A stretch of DNA of 64,000 nucleotides from an uncultured Ruminococcus sp. Lineage in GTDB: Bacteria > Bacillota > Clostridia > Oscillospirales > Ruminococcaceae. The notes below the pieces were generated by a model, which saw only the letters and a list, made by a program, of their open reading frames with translations, did not search any database and was not told the DNA's origin. The stretch lies in contig CADAHS010000009.1 in the NCBI GenBank assembly GCA_902787825.1, forward strand, positions 36,659 to 100,658, in the 5' to 3' direction. The position numbers were made by a program, and so were the translations under genes. This document shows positions 8,790 through 17,094 of this stretch, piece after piece. How positions within the stretch are numbered: position 1 is the first letter of the stretch; each line of letters begins with the position of its first letter.

Positions 8790-9791
8790 ATGGCATTGTT
8801 TGAATCATATGAGAGAAGAGAAAAGCAGATACTCGCTGTTATAAAGGAGTATGGCATCAATTCTATAGAAGAATGTGCAGACGTTTGCAAGCAAAAGGGT
8901 CTTGACATCTACGCTCTGGTAGAGAAGATCCAGCCGATCTGCTTTGAAAATGCAAAGTGGGCTTACACAGTAGGCTGTGCTATCGCAATCAAGAAGGGCT
9001 GCAAGAAGGCTTCAGAAGCAGCAGCTGCTATCGGTGAGGGACTTCAGGCTTTCTGTATCCCAGGTTCTGTAGCTGACCAGAGAAAGGTTGGTCTTGGACA
9101 CGGAAACCTCGGAAAGATGCTGCTTGAAGAGGATACAGAGTGCTTTGCATTCCTCGCAGGTCACGAGTCATTCGCTGCAGCAGAAGGCGCTATCGGTATC
9201 GCTGAGAAGGCTAACAAGGTTAGACAGAAGCCTCTGAGAGTGATCCTTAACGGACTTGGTAAGGACGCAGCTCAGATCATCGCTCGTATCAACGGCTTTA
9301 CATATGTTGAAACAGAGATGGATTATGAGAAGAACGAGGTCAAGGAAGTATTCCGTAAGGCATACTCAAACGGACTTCGTGCAAAGGTAAACTGCTACGG
9401 TGCAAACGACGTAAGAGAAGGCGTTGCTATCATGTGGAAGGAGAACGTTGACGTTTCTATCACAGGTAACTCCACCAACCCTACAAGATTCCAGCACCCG
9501 GTTGCAGGTACCTATAAGAAGGAAAGAATAGAAGCCGGAAAGAAGTACTTCTCCGTTGCATCAGGCGGCGGTACAGGAAGAACTCTGCACCCGGATAATA
9601 TGGCTGCTGGTCCTGCTTCCTACGGTATGACAGATACTATGGGAAGAATGCATTCTGATGCTCAGTTCGCAGGTTCCTCCTCAGTTCCTGCTCACGTTGA
9701 AATGATGGGACTTATCGGCATGGGCAACAACCCGATGGTTGGTGCTACTGTTGCTTGTGCAGTTGCTGTTGAGGAAGCAATGAACAAGTGA
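8790..9791 (+). CDS. GGGtGRT protein, function unknown
   Basis: A 333-residue protein of the family named for its GGGTGRT signature, seen here at residues 259-265 followed by LHPDN. The N-terminal third contains several Cys (about 29, 33, 51, 63, 71, 89). HGNLGKML and AGHESFAAAEGAIGIAEKA are further conserved-looking blocks. No signal peptide or membrane segment is visible. AAGGAGG lies eight bases before the ATG, and 14 bases separate it from the NifU-like gene, so the two form an operon. Codon use is as biased as in its partner. A shared role in Fe-S or redox metabolism is inference from the partner only. Confidence 0.82.
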   Translation: MALFESYERREKQILAVIKEYGINSIEECADVCKQKGLDIYALVEKIQPICFENAKWAYTVGCAIAIKKGCKKASEAAAAIGEGLQAFCIPGSVADQRKVGLGHGNLGKMLLEEDTECFAFLAGHESFAAAEGAIGIAEKANKVRQKPLRVILNGLGKDAAQIIARINGFTYVETEMDYEKNEVKEVFRKAYSNGLRAKVNCYGANDVREGVAIMWKENVDVSITGNSTNPTRFQHPVAGTYKKERIEAGKKYFSVASGGGTGRTLHPDNMAAGPASYGMTDTMGRMHSDAQFAGSSSVPAHVEMMGLIGMGNNPMVGATVACAVAVEEAMNK

Positions 9792-9811
9792 TCTTGATGT
9801 GAACTTATACA

Positions 9812-9856
9812 AATACCCCTGCTGCCTTGTTTTAAGGCGGCAAGGGTATTTTTTTG
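9812..9856 (+). terminator. Terminator of the NifU-like/GGGtGRT operon
   Basis: The stem AATACCCCTGCTGCCTT (9812-9828) with AAGGCGGCAAGGGTATT (9834-9850) is long and nearly perfect, and runs into seven T. Confidence 0.93.
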
Positions 9857-9878
9857 CTGTTTTTTTATCGAAAATTAT

Positions 9879-9908
9879 ATTTGATAAAATATAATTTGAT
9901 AAAATATA
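9879..9908. repeat. Exact tandem repeat, 2 x 15 bp
   Basis: ATTTGATAAAATATA occurs twice back to back (9879-9893 and 9894-9908) in the AT-rich gap between two convergent units. No gene is visible here. Confidence 0.85.
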
Positions 9909-9983
9909 ATTGTGCACAATATATTATATGTGCCTTGCAGATCTGTCTGCTCAACGATAAACTGTACGTTTTATTGGACAGTT

Positions 9984-10655
9984 TTAATCGCTTATCTCCC
10001 AGTTGATCGGCTGGATATTGTTGCTTATAAGAAATTCGTTTACCTTTGAAAAGTGCCTGCACCCGAAAAATCCACGATATGCCGACAAAGGTGAGGGGTG
10101 GGGCGCTTGAAAAGTCCTGTGCAGCGGGTTTGTGACAAACTGAGCTTTAGCCCTTGCATTTGATCCCCACAGGATAAATGCTATCGGGTGATCGGCATCA
10201 TTGAGCTTGCGTATCGCCGCATCGGTAAGTATCTCCCAGCCCTTTCCGCTGTGGGAATTGGCTTGTCCCTCACGAACTGTAAGCGATGTGTTCAGAAGCA
10301 GCACGCCCTGCCTTGCCCAGTCGGTCAGATCGCCGTTTTTGGGGATCGGACAGCCGATATCGTCATGCAGCTCCTTATAGATATTTTGCAGCGAAGGAGG
10401 CAGCGCAACGCCTTTTTTTACCGAAAAACAAAGACCATGAGCCTGCCCCGGCTCGTGATATGGGTCCTGTCCGATGATAACAGCTTTCACGTCCTCAAAC
10501 GGAGTGTATCTGAATGCGTTGAAAATATCATACATATCCGGGTAGACATGATAATTGGCGTATTCACGCTTTAAAAACTCACGCAGCTGCAAATAATAAT
10601 CCTTATGGAACTCATCGCCCAGAATATAGTCCCAGCTGTTTCCGATGTGTACCAT
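9984..10655 (-). CDS. ung: Uracil-DNA glycosylase
   Basis: Ung removes uracil from DNA, starting base-excision repair. The family 1 water-activating motif GQDPYHEPGQAHGL with the catalytic Asp and the Leu-intercalation motif HPSPLSAYRGF are both intact. The 223-residue length is normal. It starts two bases after the stop of a 32-codon upstream gene, so the two are coupled and share that gene's promoter. Confidence 0.97.
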   Translation of the reverse strand: MVHIGNSWDYILGDEFHKDYYLQLREFLKREYANYHVYPDMYDIFNAFRYTPFEDVKAVIIGQDPYHEPGQAHGLCFSVKKGVALPPSLQNIYKELHDDIGCPIPKNGDLTDWARQGVLLLNTSLTVREGQANSHSGKGWEILTDAAIRKLNDADHPIAFILWGSNARAKAQFVTNPLHRTFQAPHPSPLSAYRGFFGCRHFSKVNEFLISNNIQPINWEISD

Positions 10656-10657
10656 TA

Positions 10658-10756
10658 TCAGGAGAATGCAGCGGCTACGATAAAGCCGAGTATCATTACA
10701 GCGACAACAGCCAGCACGATTATACGCATTATCAAGGGTTTCTTCTGATTATTCAT
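10658..10756 (-). CDS. Small single-pass membrane peptide (32 aa), DUF4044-like
   Basis: ATG at 10756 opens 32 codons: a basic start (MNNQKKPLIMR) and then one hydrophobic helix of about 20 residues ending AAAFS. GAAAGGACGG lies upstream with good spacing, and a good promoter precedes it. The stop is two bases before the ung start. Short one-helix proteins of this build occur in Firmicutes (DUF4044 type). That assignment is tentative, and any role for it alongside uracil repair is unknown. Confidence 0.75.
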   Translation of the reverse strand: MNNQKKPLIMRIIVLAVVAVMILGFIVAAAFS

Positions 10757-10798
10757 AATTTTGACCGTCCTTTCATTCTTATGCAATGCTTAACATAC

Positions 10799-10827
10799 AT
10801 TTTAGCATATTTGCACGATAATTGCAA
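10799..10827 (-). promoter_or_regulatory. Promoter of the small membrane peptide gene and ung
   Basis: On the minus strand TTGCAA (10822-10827), 17 bases ending TGC, then TAAAAT (10799-10804). Confidence 0.8.
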
Positions 10828-10889
10828 GTGGTTTGGGTATGAGAAAAATATCTTTGAAACAAATAGCAGACAAATTTTGTCCGAAATAC

Positions 10890-10918
10890 TTGAAATATTT
10901 TGTACATTGTGTTATAAT
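10890..10918 (+). promoter_or_regulatory. Promoter of the PAS-GGDEF-EAL gene
   Basis: TTGAAA (10890-10895), 17 bases, TATAAT (10913-10918), with TG one base before the -10. Confidence 0.88.
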
Positions 10919-10959
10919 GTAAATAAATTATTATTAATTCTCCGTGAGGAGGGAAGAAA

Positions 10960-13359
10960 ATGTCAGTATACAAGGGGAATTTCCCATATTGCATTATGGA
11001 TCTTGATGACAAAGATCATCCGGTATATGTCAACGAGGCGTATCTGAAGATATTCGGTTTTACTATTGAAGATTATGAAAACGGACGGATCGACTTTTCA
11101 AAGCTTATGTCTGATGAGGACAAGCGTGAGCTTGATGAGATGTGGAGCAAAAACGAACCGTTTTATTATCTTCGTCAACATATGCTCAGAAAAGATGGCA
11201 GTAAGATACTTGTTGACACGGTGTCTTTTTCGTATGAAAAGGACGGCAGAAAATATTTGCAGACTGCTTTCAGCAACTATTCCCACCAGAAGGATCTGAT
11301 GAGCAAGAACGTTTCGTACCGTAAGGAGCTTGACATTCTGACAAGTGATATTGTCGGAGGGGTCGCTGTATTGTACGCTGATGATCTGAAAATACACCGC
11401 TGCAACAACGAGTTCAGAAGGATGCTTGATGTTGAGCAGAACGCAGACGTCCCGCCGCTTGAGTTTTATACTGATGAGAGTGGGATCGCAGCTGTGAAGT
11501 CTGCAATCAGTGAGGCGATAAAAAACGAAATCCCTGTCGAGATAGAGCTTTGTCTGAGGATCGAGGGTAATGACAAGTGTTTCAGACTGGTCGGCAGATA
11601 CTTTGACAAGGTCGATGGCAGGGAGCTTGTCTACTGCATACTGTATGATGTTACCAATGAAAAGCGTATGCGTTCAGAGATAGAGCTTCAGGCTGCAAGA
11701 TACAGGTTTATCACAAAGAGTATTGATTATATTTTTATTGATTACGATGTTCAAAGCGACACGCTGACCTTTTCAAACAGTATCAACCGCTATGGAGATT
11801 CGGTCGTTGAGAATTATATTTCACAGCACAAGGCTGATAATAATATACATCCAGACGATATGCATATCTTCACGACATCATGCAACAATTTTCTCAGCAG
11901 ACCTTATAATGGTGAGTTTGAGTTCAGGACGAGGTCGTTCGATGATGATTACACCTGGTACAAGCTATCGCTGACAAGTGTTGCTGACCAGTTCAGACAG
12001 GTTTCCAAGGTTTACGGAGTGATGAATAATATTCAGGATCTCAAGAAGCTTTCAAAGCGTGTTGAGATGGACAATGAATACATCAATTATCTTATCACGA
12101 CAGACAGTGTTACGGGAATGCTCAATTACAAGACGTTTGTATCAAAGGCAGAGGAGCTGTTGAGAAACAAGGACAGCAGCTACGTTTATGCATTTGTATA
12201 CTCTGATATCAATGGGTTTTCCTATGTAAATGACAATCTTGGTTTTGAGGCAGGCAACAAGATGCTGCGTGACTTCGGACAGCTTATCACCGATCTTCCG
12301 ACAAACGTGATCGCAAGCCGGATCTACTCGGATTACTTTACCGGGCTTTACCGTGCAAGGACTGTCAGTGAGCTTATTTCAAGCATAAATGCAAGAAACA
12401 AGGATTTTTATATCCAGCAGCAGAAGCTTATCCCCGGAAGCAATCTGAACATATGTGCGGGCGTATACATCTGTGAGGACGGTGTAGACGTTTCAAGAGC
12501 AGTGTTCAACGCTAATCTTGCACGAAAGAGCGTCAAGGGAGTTTCTCACGGTGACTGCGGACTTTACGATCCGCAGATGCATATTCAGCGTGCAAGGGAG
12601 CAGAAGATCGCAAACGAGCTTAATTCAGCTATTGATTCCGGACTTATTGAGATGTTCCTTCAGCCAAAATTCTCTATGGACACAATGGAGGTAATTGGTG
12701 CTGAGGCGTTGGCAAGGTGGCGCAATGTTGACGGAACGTACATAATGCCGGGCGAGTTCATCGCTGTGCTTGAAAAGGTCGGATACATCGACGAGCTTGA
12801 TTTTTACATCTACGAACAGGTGCTGCACACTCTTGTTGAGTGGAAAAAAGGCGGAAAGAAGCTGCTTCCGATATCGGTCAACTTTTCCAGACAGCACGTC
12901 CGTCGGGCAGACTATGTGGACAAGATAATCACAATGGCAAAGGAACACGATGTTTCGCCTCAATACATTGAGATCGAGATAACCGAGTCATGCTTCGGTG
13001 ATGATCTTGACAAGCTGTTCAAGGATATGTCAAAGCTTCAGGATGCCGGTTTCCGGATAGATATTGATGATTTCGGAGTAAGCTACTCAACACTCGGCGT
13101 TCTGATGAATGCGCCTGTGGATATGGTCAAGATAGACAAGTCGTTTATCAACGATCTTACCACTGATGAGCGTGAGAGGCTGTATGTCAAGAATATCTGT
13201 CAGCTCATCTCGACAATGGACAAGGATCTGTTGTTTGAGGGCGTTGAAACAAGCGAACAGGCGCAGATCCTTTGTGAGATAGGCTACACTAAGGCGCAGG
13301 GCTGGCTGTTCGACAAGGCTCTGCCTTTGGCGGTGTTCAATGAAAAGTATATGAAATAA
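10960..13359 (+). CDS. PAS-GGDEF(degenerate)-EAL protein, c-di-GMP phosphodiesterase
   Basis: A 799-residue cytoplasmic signalling protein with no membrane segment. The first 350 residues look like two to three PAS-type sensor modules. A GGDEF domain follows (about 365-530), but its active-site loop reads YSDYF near residue 455, so it should not make c-di-GMP. The C-terminal EAL domain (about 545-799) keeps the catalytic set: EAL near 582, the Asn of SVNFS, EITES, DDFG, the Lys of VKIDKSF, EGVE and the Gln of AQGW. It should therefore hydrolyse c-di-GMP, perhaps tuned by the PAS or degenerate GGDEF part. GAGGAGGG precedes the ATG. Confidence 0.93.
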   Translation: MSVYKGNFPYCIMDLDDKDHPVYVNEAYLKIFGFTIEDYENGRIDFSKLMSDEDKRELDEMWSKNEPFYYLRQHMLRKDGSKILVDTVSFSYEKDGRKYLQTAFSNYSHQKDLMSKNVSYRKELDILTSDIVGGVAVLYADDLKIHRCNNEFRRMLDVEQNADVPPLEFYTDESGIAAVKSAISEAIKNEIPVEIELCLRIEGNDKCFRLVGRYFDKVDGRELVYCILYDVTNEKRMRSEIELQAARYRFITKSIDYIFIDYDVQSDTLTFSNSINRYGDSVVENYISQHKADNNIHPDDMHIFTTSCNNFLSRPYNGEFEFRTRSFDDDYTWYKLSLTSVADQFRQVSKVYGVMNNIQDLKKLSKRVEMDNEYINYLITTDSVTGMLNYKTFVSKAEELLRNKDSSYVYAFVYSDINGFSYVNDNLGFEAGNKMLRDFGQLITDLPTNVIASRIYSDYFTGLYRARTVSELISSINARNKDFYIQQQKLIPGSNLNICAGVYICEDGVDVSRAVFNANLARKSVKGVSHGDCGLYDPQMHIQRAREQKIANELNSAIDSGLIEMFLQPKFSMDTMEVIGAEALARWRNVDGTYIMPGEFIAVLEKVGYIDELDFYIYEQVLHTLVEWKKGGKKLLPISVNFSRQHVRRADYVDKIITMAKEHDVSPQYIEIEITESCFGDDLDKLFKDMSKLQDAGFRIDIDDFGVSYSTLGVLMNAPVDMVKIDKSFINDLTTDERERLYVKNICQLISTMDKDLLFEGVETSEQAQILCEIGYTKAQGWLFDKALPLAVFNEKYMK

Positions 13360-13392
13360 AAAAATGGAGACCAAAGCGGTCTCCATTTTTGT
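13360..13392. terminator. Bidirectional terminator between the EAL gene and the TSCPD gene
   Basis: AAAAATGGAGACC (13360-13372) pairs with GGTCTCCATTTTT (13378-13390). T runs follow on both strands, fitting the convergent genes. Confidence 0.92.
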
Positions 13393-13399
13393 TTTGGTT

Positions 13400-13645
13400 T
13401 TACTTATATGCTTTCAAAGCTTGTGCGAGCTGATCGGGGCAGGAAGTTCCTTTGCCGTTGCAGTTGACACCTTCAAGCTTTTGGATCACCTCATCTGCTT
13501 TCATGCCTTCGACAAGCCTGCCGATACCCTGCAAGTTTCCGTTGCAGCCGCCTGTAAATCTGACATTGCGCACAATGCCGTCGTCAATCTCAAAATCTAT
13601 CTGACGTGAACAAACGCCCTTGGGCTTATAGCTACACTTTTTCAT
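13400..13645 (-). CDS. TSCPD domain protein (TIGR03905-like)
   Basis: An 81-residue protein ending in the TSCPDQLAQAL motif, which also forms the C-terminal tail of some class II ribonucleotide reductases. Here it stands alone. Cys residues (about 4, 12, 34, 62, 68) suggest a metal or redox site. The ATG at 13645 is preceded by GCAGGAGG. An in-frame ATG 60 bases upstream lies inside the malic enzyme gene. It begins 13 bases after malic enzyme ends, so the two share a transcript. The stand-alone family has no established function that I know of. Confidence 0.85.
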   Translation of the reverse strand: MKKCSYKPKGVCSRQIDFEIDDGIVRNVRFTGGCNGNLQGIGRLVEGMKADEVIQKLEGVNCNGKGTSCPDQLAQALKAYK

Positions 13646-13658
13646 AAGTACCTCCTGC

Positions 13659-14831
13659 TCATATTCTGGCAACGCCTGTATCTCTTGCTGCCTGCGCAAC
13701 TGCATCTGCTACTGCGATGGGGACTTTTCTGTCAAACGAGTTCGGCAGGATAAACTCTGCACTCAGCTCATCGTCGCTTACGCAGCCTGCGATAGCTTTT
13801 GCCGCAGCCATTTTCATTTGCTCGTTTATATCCTTTGCTCTGACTGCGAGGGCACCCTTGAAGATACCCGGGAAGGCGATGACATTGTTGATCTGGTTAG
13901 GGAAGTCTGAACGGCCTGTGCCGACGATGAACGCTCCGGCTTTCTTTGCGACATCAGGCATTATCTCCGGGACGGGGTTTGCCATTGCAAAGATTATCGG
14001 CTTATCAGCCATTGACTTTACCATTTCCTCGTTGACAAGGTTTGGTTTTGAAACGCCTACAAAGGCATCTGCACCCTTCAGAGCGTCGGCGAGAGTACCT
14101 GTGATATGTCTGCGGTTGGTGACCTTAGCCATTTCGGCATGAGCCTCGTTGAGCATCTTTCCGCCTTCGCAGATGATACCCTCACGGTCTACCATTATAA
14201 GCTCACCGACCCCGAGGCTGAGTATAAGCTTTCCGATCGCACAGCCTGCTGCGCCGGCACCGTTTATGACCATTGTGATGTCGCTGATCTTTTTGCCTGC
14301 GACTTTGCAGGCGTTCATAAGTGCGGCTGCGACGACGATAGCGGTACCGTGCTGGTCATCGTGGAAAACCGGTATATCAAGCTTTTGTTTGAGCTTGGCT
14401 TCTATCTCAAAACATCTTGGCGCAGCGATATCCTCAAGGTTGATGCCGCCGAAGCTATCGCCTATAAGCGCTATTGTATTTACTATCTCATCGACATCGT
14501 TTGATTTTATGCACAGCGGGAAGGCATCGACATCGGCAAACTCCTTGAAGAGGGCACATTTGCCTTCCATGACCGGCATACCTGCAAGTCCGCCGATATT
14601 TCCAAGACCCAGCACTGCGCTTCCATCGGTGATAACTGCGACCAGGTTAGCACGCCTTGTCAGCTCGTAGGAAAGCTCGGGGTCCTTTTGTATTTCCAGA
14701 CAGGGCTTTGCAACACCGGGTGTGTAAGCCAGCGTCAGATCCTGAGCGTTGTTTATTTTTGTTCTGGAGCAGACCTCGATCTTGCCCTTCCACTGTTTAT
14801 GCATTTCAAGCGACTTTTCCATTGCGTCCAT
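13659..14831 (-). CDS. NAD(P)-dependent malic enzyme
   Basis: This enzyme oxidatively decarboxylates malate to pyruvate, feeding pyruvate or NAD(P)H pools. The family block LTLAYTPGVAKPCLEI is followed by TDGSAVLGLGNIGGLAGMPVMEGK and a Rossmann motif INGAGAAGCAIG. DDQHGTAI is the metal and substrate region. The 390-residue length fits the short bacterial type without the phosphotransacetylase extension. AGAGGAA precedes the ATG. It follows the PHP gene and precedes the TSCPD gene on the same strand. Confidence 0.96.
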   Translation of the reverse strand: MDAMEKSLEMHKQWKGKIEVCSRTKINNAQDLTLAYTPGVAKPCLEIQKDPELSYELTRRANLVAVITDGSAVLGLGNIGGLAGMPVMEGKCALFKEFADVDAFPLCIKSNDVDEIVNTIALIGDSFGGINLEDIAAPRCFEIEAKLKQKLDIPVFHDDQHGTAIVVAAALMNACKVAGKKISDITMVINGAGAAGCAIGKLILSLGVGELIMVDREGIICEGGKMLNEAHAEMAKVTNRRHITGTLADALKGADAFVGVSKPNLVNEEMVKSMADKPIIFAMANPVPEIMPDVAKKAGAFIVGTGRSDFPNQINNVIAFPGIFKGALAVRAKDINEQMKMAAAKAIAGCVSDDELSAEFILPNSFDRKVPIAVADAVAQAARDTGVARI

Positions 14832-14863
14832 TTAACATTCCTCTTTCATATCTTAATCACTCT

Positions 14864-14897
14864 AAACGGGACCATCACCATTGCAATGCTCCCGTTT
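14864..14897 (-). terminator. Weak hairpin between the PHP and malic enzyme genes
   Basis: AAACGGGA (14864-14871) pairs with TCCCGTTT (14890-14897), with an inner CATTG/CAATG. The T run on the minus strand is only three bases, so it could be a leaky terminator or mRNA end point. Confidence 0.35.
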
Positions 14898-14902
14898 GTT
14901 TA

Positions 14903-15775
14903 TTACTGTTCAGTTTTAACGGCTGCCTTTGAAGCCTTCTGAGAGTTAGCGTGGATAAGCTTGAACATTTTGTCAAGATTCTCCTGATCGGTAACATACT
15001 TTCCGATATGTGTCATTGTACAGTTGTAAAGTCCGTGAAAATCAGAACCGCCTGTTACAAGCAGATCATTCTCCTTAGCGAGCTTAACAAGCGCTTGCTG
15101 CTTCTGCGGTGTAGCGGAGTAGTGGTAGCACTCGATGCCATCGATCTTTCCGGCGGCGATAAGCTCTTTAAGCAGCTCGACATTGTTGAACATATACGGA
15201 TGTGCCATTACGGCAATACCTCTTGAAGAGTGGATAAGGTCAAGCACAAAGTTCACGTCGGGATACTCTCTTGTTACAAGACACTCGCCGTGCGGAGCAG
15301 CGAAGAGCTTATCGTTTACCGAACCGTAAAGCTCGGTAGCGTAGCCGTAGTTGACGAGCGCTCTCATGATATGTGATTTATAGATGCTCTTTGAGCCTTT
15401 GGTGTATTTCTGAACAGCGTCCGAAGGGATAGGATATCTGTCAAGGACTTTCTTTATCATGTCCTTTGCACATTCTGTCCTTATCTGGCATGATTTCATG
15501 CAAAGACCTTCGAGCCTGTCGGGCTTTTGCGGAGCATAGCAAAGGATATGCACCTTTTCGTTTCTCTTCTTATCCCAGGCAGAAAGCTCTACGGCAGGTA
15601 TGACCTGAACACCGTATCTATCGCCGAGTATCTTGGCTCTGCTTGAAGAAGAAAGAGTGTCGTGATCTGTTATAGCAAGAAAATCAAGTCCCATTCTTTT
15701 GGCTTGAACGATAGTTTCCTCTATACCAAGGCTTCCGTCTGAAAGCGTAGTATGGCAATGAAGATCGCCTGTCAT
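14903..15775 (-). CDS. PHP domain phosphoesterase (TrpH/RNase AM-like)
   Basis: A PHP-fold metal-dependent phosphoesterase. The metal motifs are DLHCHTTLSDG near the N-terminus, ITDHDT, the Glu of IPAVELSA, H in VHILCYAP, VMAHPY and GSDFHGL. Relatives hydrolyse 3',5'-nucleoside bisphosphates or trim RNA 5' ends; the substrate here is not certain. The length of 290 residues is typical. It has its own promoter and AGGAGG-type site (CGGAGG), and probably reads through into malic enzyme. Confidence 0.9.
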   Translation of the reverse strand: MTGDLHCHTTLSDGSLGIEETIVQAKRMGLDFLAITDHDTLSSSSRAKILGDRYGVQVIPAVELSAWDKKRNEKVHILCYAPQKPDRLEGLCMKSCQIRTECAKDMIKKVLDRYPIPSDAVQKYTKGSKSIYKSHIMRALVNYGYATELYGSVNDKLFAAPHGECLVTREYPDVNFVLDLIHSSRGIAVMAHPYMFNNVELLKELIAAGKIDGIECYHYSATPQKQQALVKLAKENDLLVTGGSDFHGLYNCTMTHIGKYVTDQENLDKMFKLIHANSQKASKAAVKTEQ

Positions 15776-15825
15776 AGTATTTCCTCCGAACCATATAGAA
15801 TAAGTCGAAAAAATTCAACTAATTG

Positions 15826-15854
15826 ATTATACCATATTTATTTGTTTTTTTCAA
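15826..15854 (-). promoter_or_regulatory. Promoter of the PHP gene
   Basis: On the minus strand TTGAAA (15849-15854), 17 bases ending TGG, TATAAT (15826-15831). Confidence 0.9.
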
Positions 15855-15878
15855 GCATTTTTTTACGCAAATAATACA

Positions 15879-15900
15879 CAAAAATCAACGAGGATTTTTG
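15879..15900 (-). terminator. Hairpin at the end of the pseudouridine synthase gene
   Basis: CAAAAATC (15879-15886) pairs with GATTTTTG (15893-15900) across the stop codon. The minus strand continues GTGTATTATTTG, so termination may be inefficient. Confidence 0.5.
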
Positions 15901-16883
15901 GAACTGCTGACTGTTTGCGGGCTTACGCCGAAAAGCTTTTGTGCAAACCAGACGTTGTCAGTCTTAAAGATCTGTCCGTTAAGATAGCTCAGGCAGCCTG
16001 CATCGGTGGTGAAATCAAATCCGAGCCTATATGCACACAGGGCTTGTGTTTTTACATTGTATTCTCTGTTTATGGTATTTATACCGTATTTTCCGTCACC
16101 AAGCAGTGGACAGCCGATGTGGGCCAAATGCGCTCTGATCTGGTGGGTGCGTCCCGTTATCAGCTTGACCTCCAAAAGTGCAAGGCGCTTATCGGGACTG
16201 ATCCTGAGCACATTATACTGCGTTATCATTGTTTTGTTGTGTGGTGTTCTGGTATCGGTTATTCTGACGGTTTTGGTTTTTTCGTCACGCTCGTGATAGG
16301 CGGTCAGGGTATCAGACTGTTTTGGCGGTACACCAACAGTAACGCAGAGGTATCTCTTGTCGATCTCTCTGTCCTTGACCTTCTGGTTGAGTATTCGCAG
16401 GCTCTCGGCATTTTTGGCGCATATTACGATGCCGCTTGTGTTGCGGTCGATCCTGTTGCACAGTGCAGGGACGAAAGAATGCTCCGCCCCGGGGTCGTAC
16501 TCGTGCTTGTCGTAGAGATAGTGCAGCACACGGTTGATGAGGGTATCTGCCTGTCCGCTTTCGTCCTCGTGGACTACAAGACCGCACTTTTTATCGCAAA
16601 GCAGGATATTTTCGTCTTCATAGACTATGTCAAGCACCGGCGGTGCTTTGAGAAAATCAGGCTTGGAAGCATCCTGCTCAAAGAACTCGTCGTTTATGTA
16701 GAGCTGGAGGGTATCCCCCTCGTTCAGGCGGTCACTGATCGCACAGCGCTTGCCGTTGAGCTTTATGCGTTTAAGGCGTATATACTTATAAAGCAGGCTT
16801 TGCGGAAGGTTTTTGACTGCTTTGGTCAGGAACTTGTCCAGACGCTGCCCGCTGTCGTTTTTATTTATCACGAATTCACGCAT
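15885..16883 (-). CDS. RluA/RluD family 23S rRNA pseudouridine synthase
   Basis: The enzyme isomerises selected uridines in rRNA. An N-terminal S4-like RNA-binding domain (SGQRLDKFL, KYIRLKRIKLNGKR) leads into the catalytic domain. The motif NRIDRNTSG carries the catalytic Asp, in place of the usual HRLDxxTSG, and the later GRTHQIRAHL block is intact. The start is the ATG at 16883 with GAAAGGA upstream, not the ATG 11 codons earlier. At 332 residues it fits an RluD-type enzyme. The target uridine cannot be told from sequence. Confidence 0.92.
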   Translation of the reverse strand: MREFVINKNDSGQRLDKFLTKAVKNLPQSLLYKYIRLKRIKLNGKRCAISDRLNEGDTLQLYINDEFFEQDASKPDFLKAPPVLDIVYEDENILLCDKKCGLVVHEDESGQADTLINRVLHYLYDKHEYDPGAEHSFVPALCNRIDRNTSGIVICAKNAESLRILNQKVKDREIDKRYLCVTVGVPPKQSDTLTAYHERDEKTKTVRITDTRTPHNKTMITQYNVLRISPDKRLALLEVKLITGRTHQIRAHLAHIGCPLLGDGKYGINTINREYNVKTQALCAYRLGFDFTTDAGCLSYLNGQIFKTDNVWFAQKLFGVSPQTVSSSKNPR

Positions 16884-16991
16884 CACTTTATTCCTTTCGT
16901 ATATCGTTATATGCATTATACATTAATTCTGCCATTTTTTCAAGAGCTATTTTCATTCACAGACCTGTCGCAAAAAGTTTGTTCAAAAGCC

Positions 16992-17020
16992 TTTACATTA
17001 AAAAAATAATATGATACAAT
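16992..17020 (+). promoter_or_regulatory. uvrB promoter
   Basis: TTTACA (16992-16997), 17 bases, TACAAT (17015-17020). Confidence 0.8.
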
Positions 17021-17025
17021 AAATG

Positions 17026-17039
17026 AAAACACTTGTTCG
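17026..17039 (+). promoter_or_regulatory. Possible LexA (SOS) box at uvrB
   Basis: AAAACACTTGTTCG matches 11 of 14 positions of the Firmicutes LexA box CGAACRNRYGTTYG. It lies six bases after the -10 box, where repressor binding would block transcription of the excision-repair genes. Confidence 0.5.
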
Positions 17040-17094
17040 ATATGTGTCGGCTGAACGTCGGGGGTGCGGCTTTATCGGACAGATAGGAGAAGGT

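Noticed and set aside
15915-17009. 364-codon open frame on the plus strand
   Set aside because: It lies antisense to the well-supported pseudouridine synthase gene, has no ribosome binding site and shows no recognisable domain.
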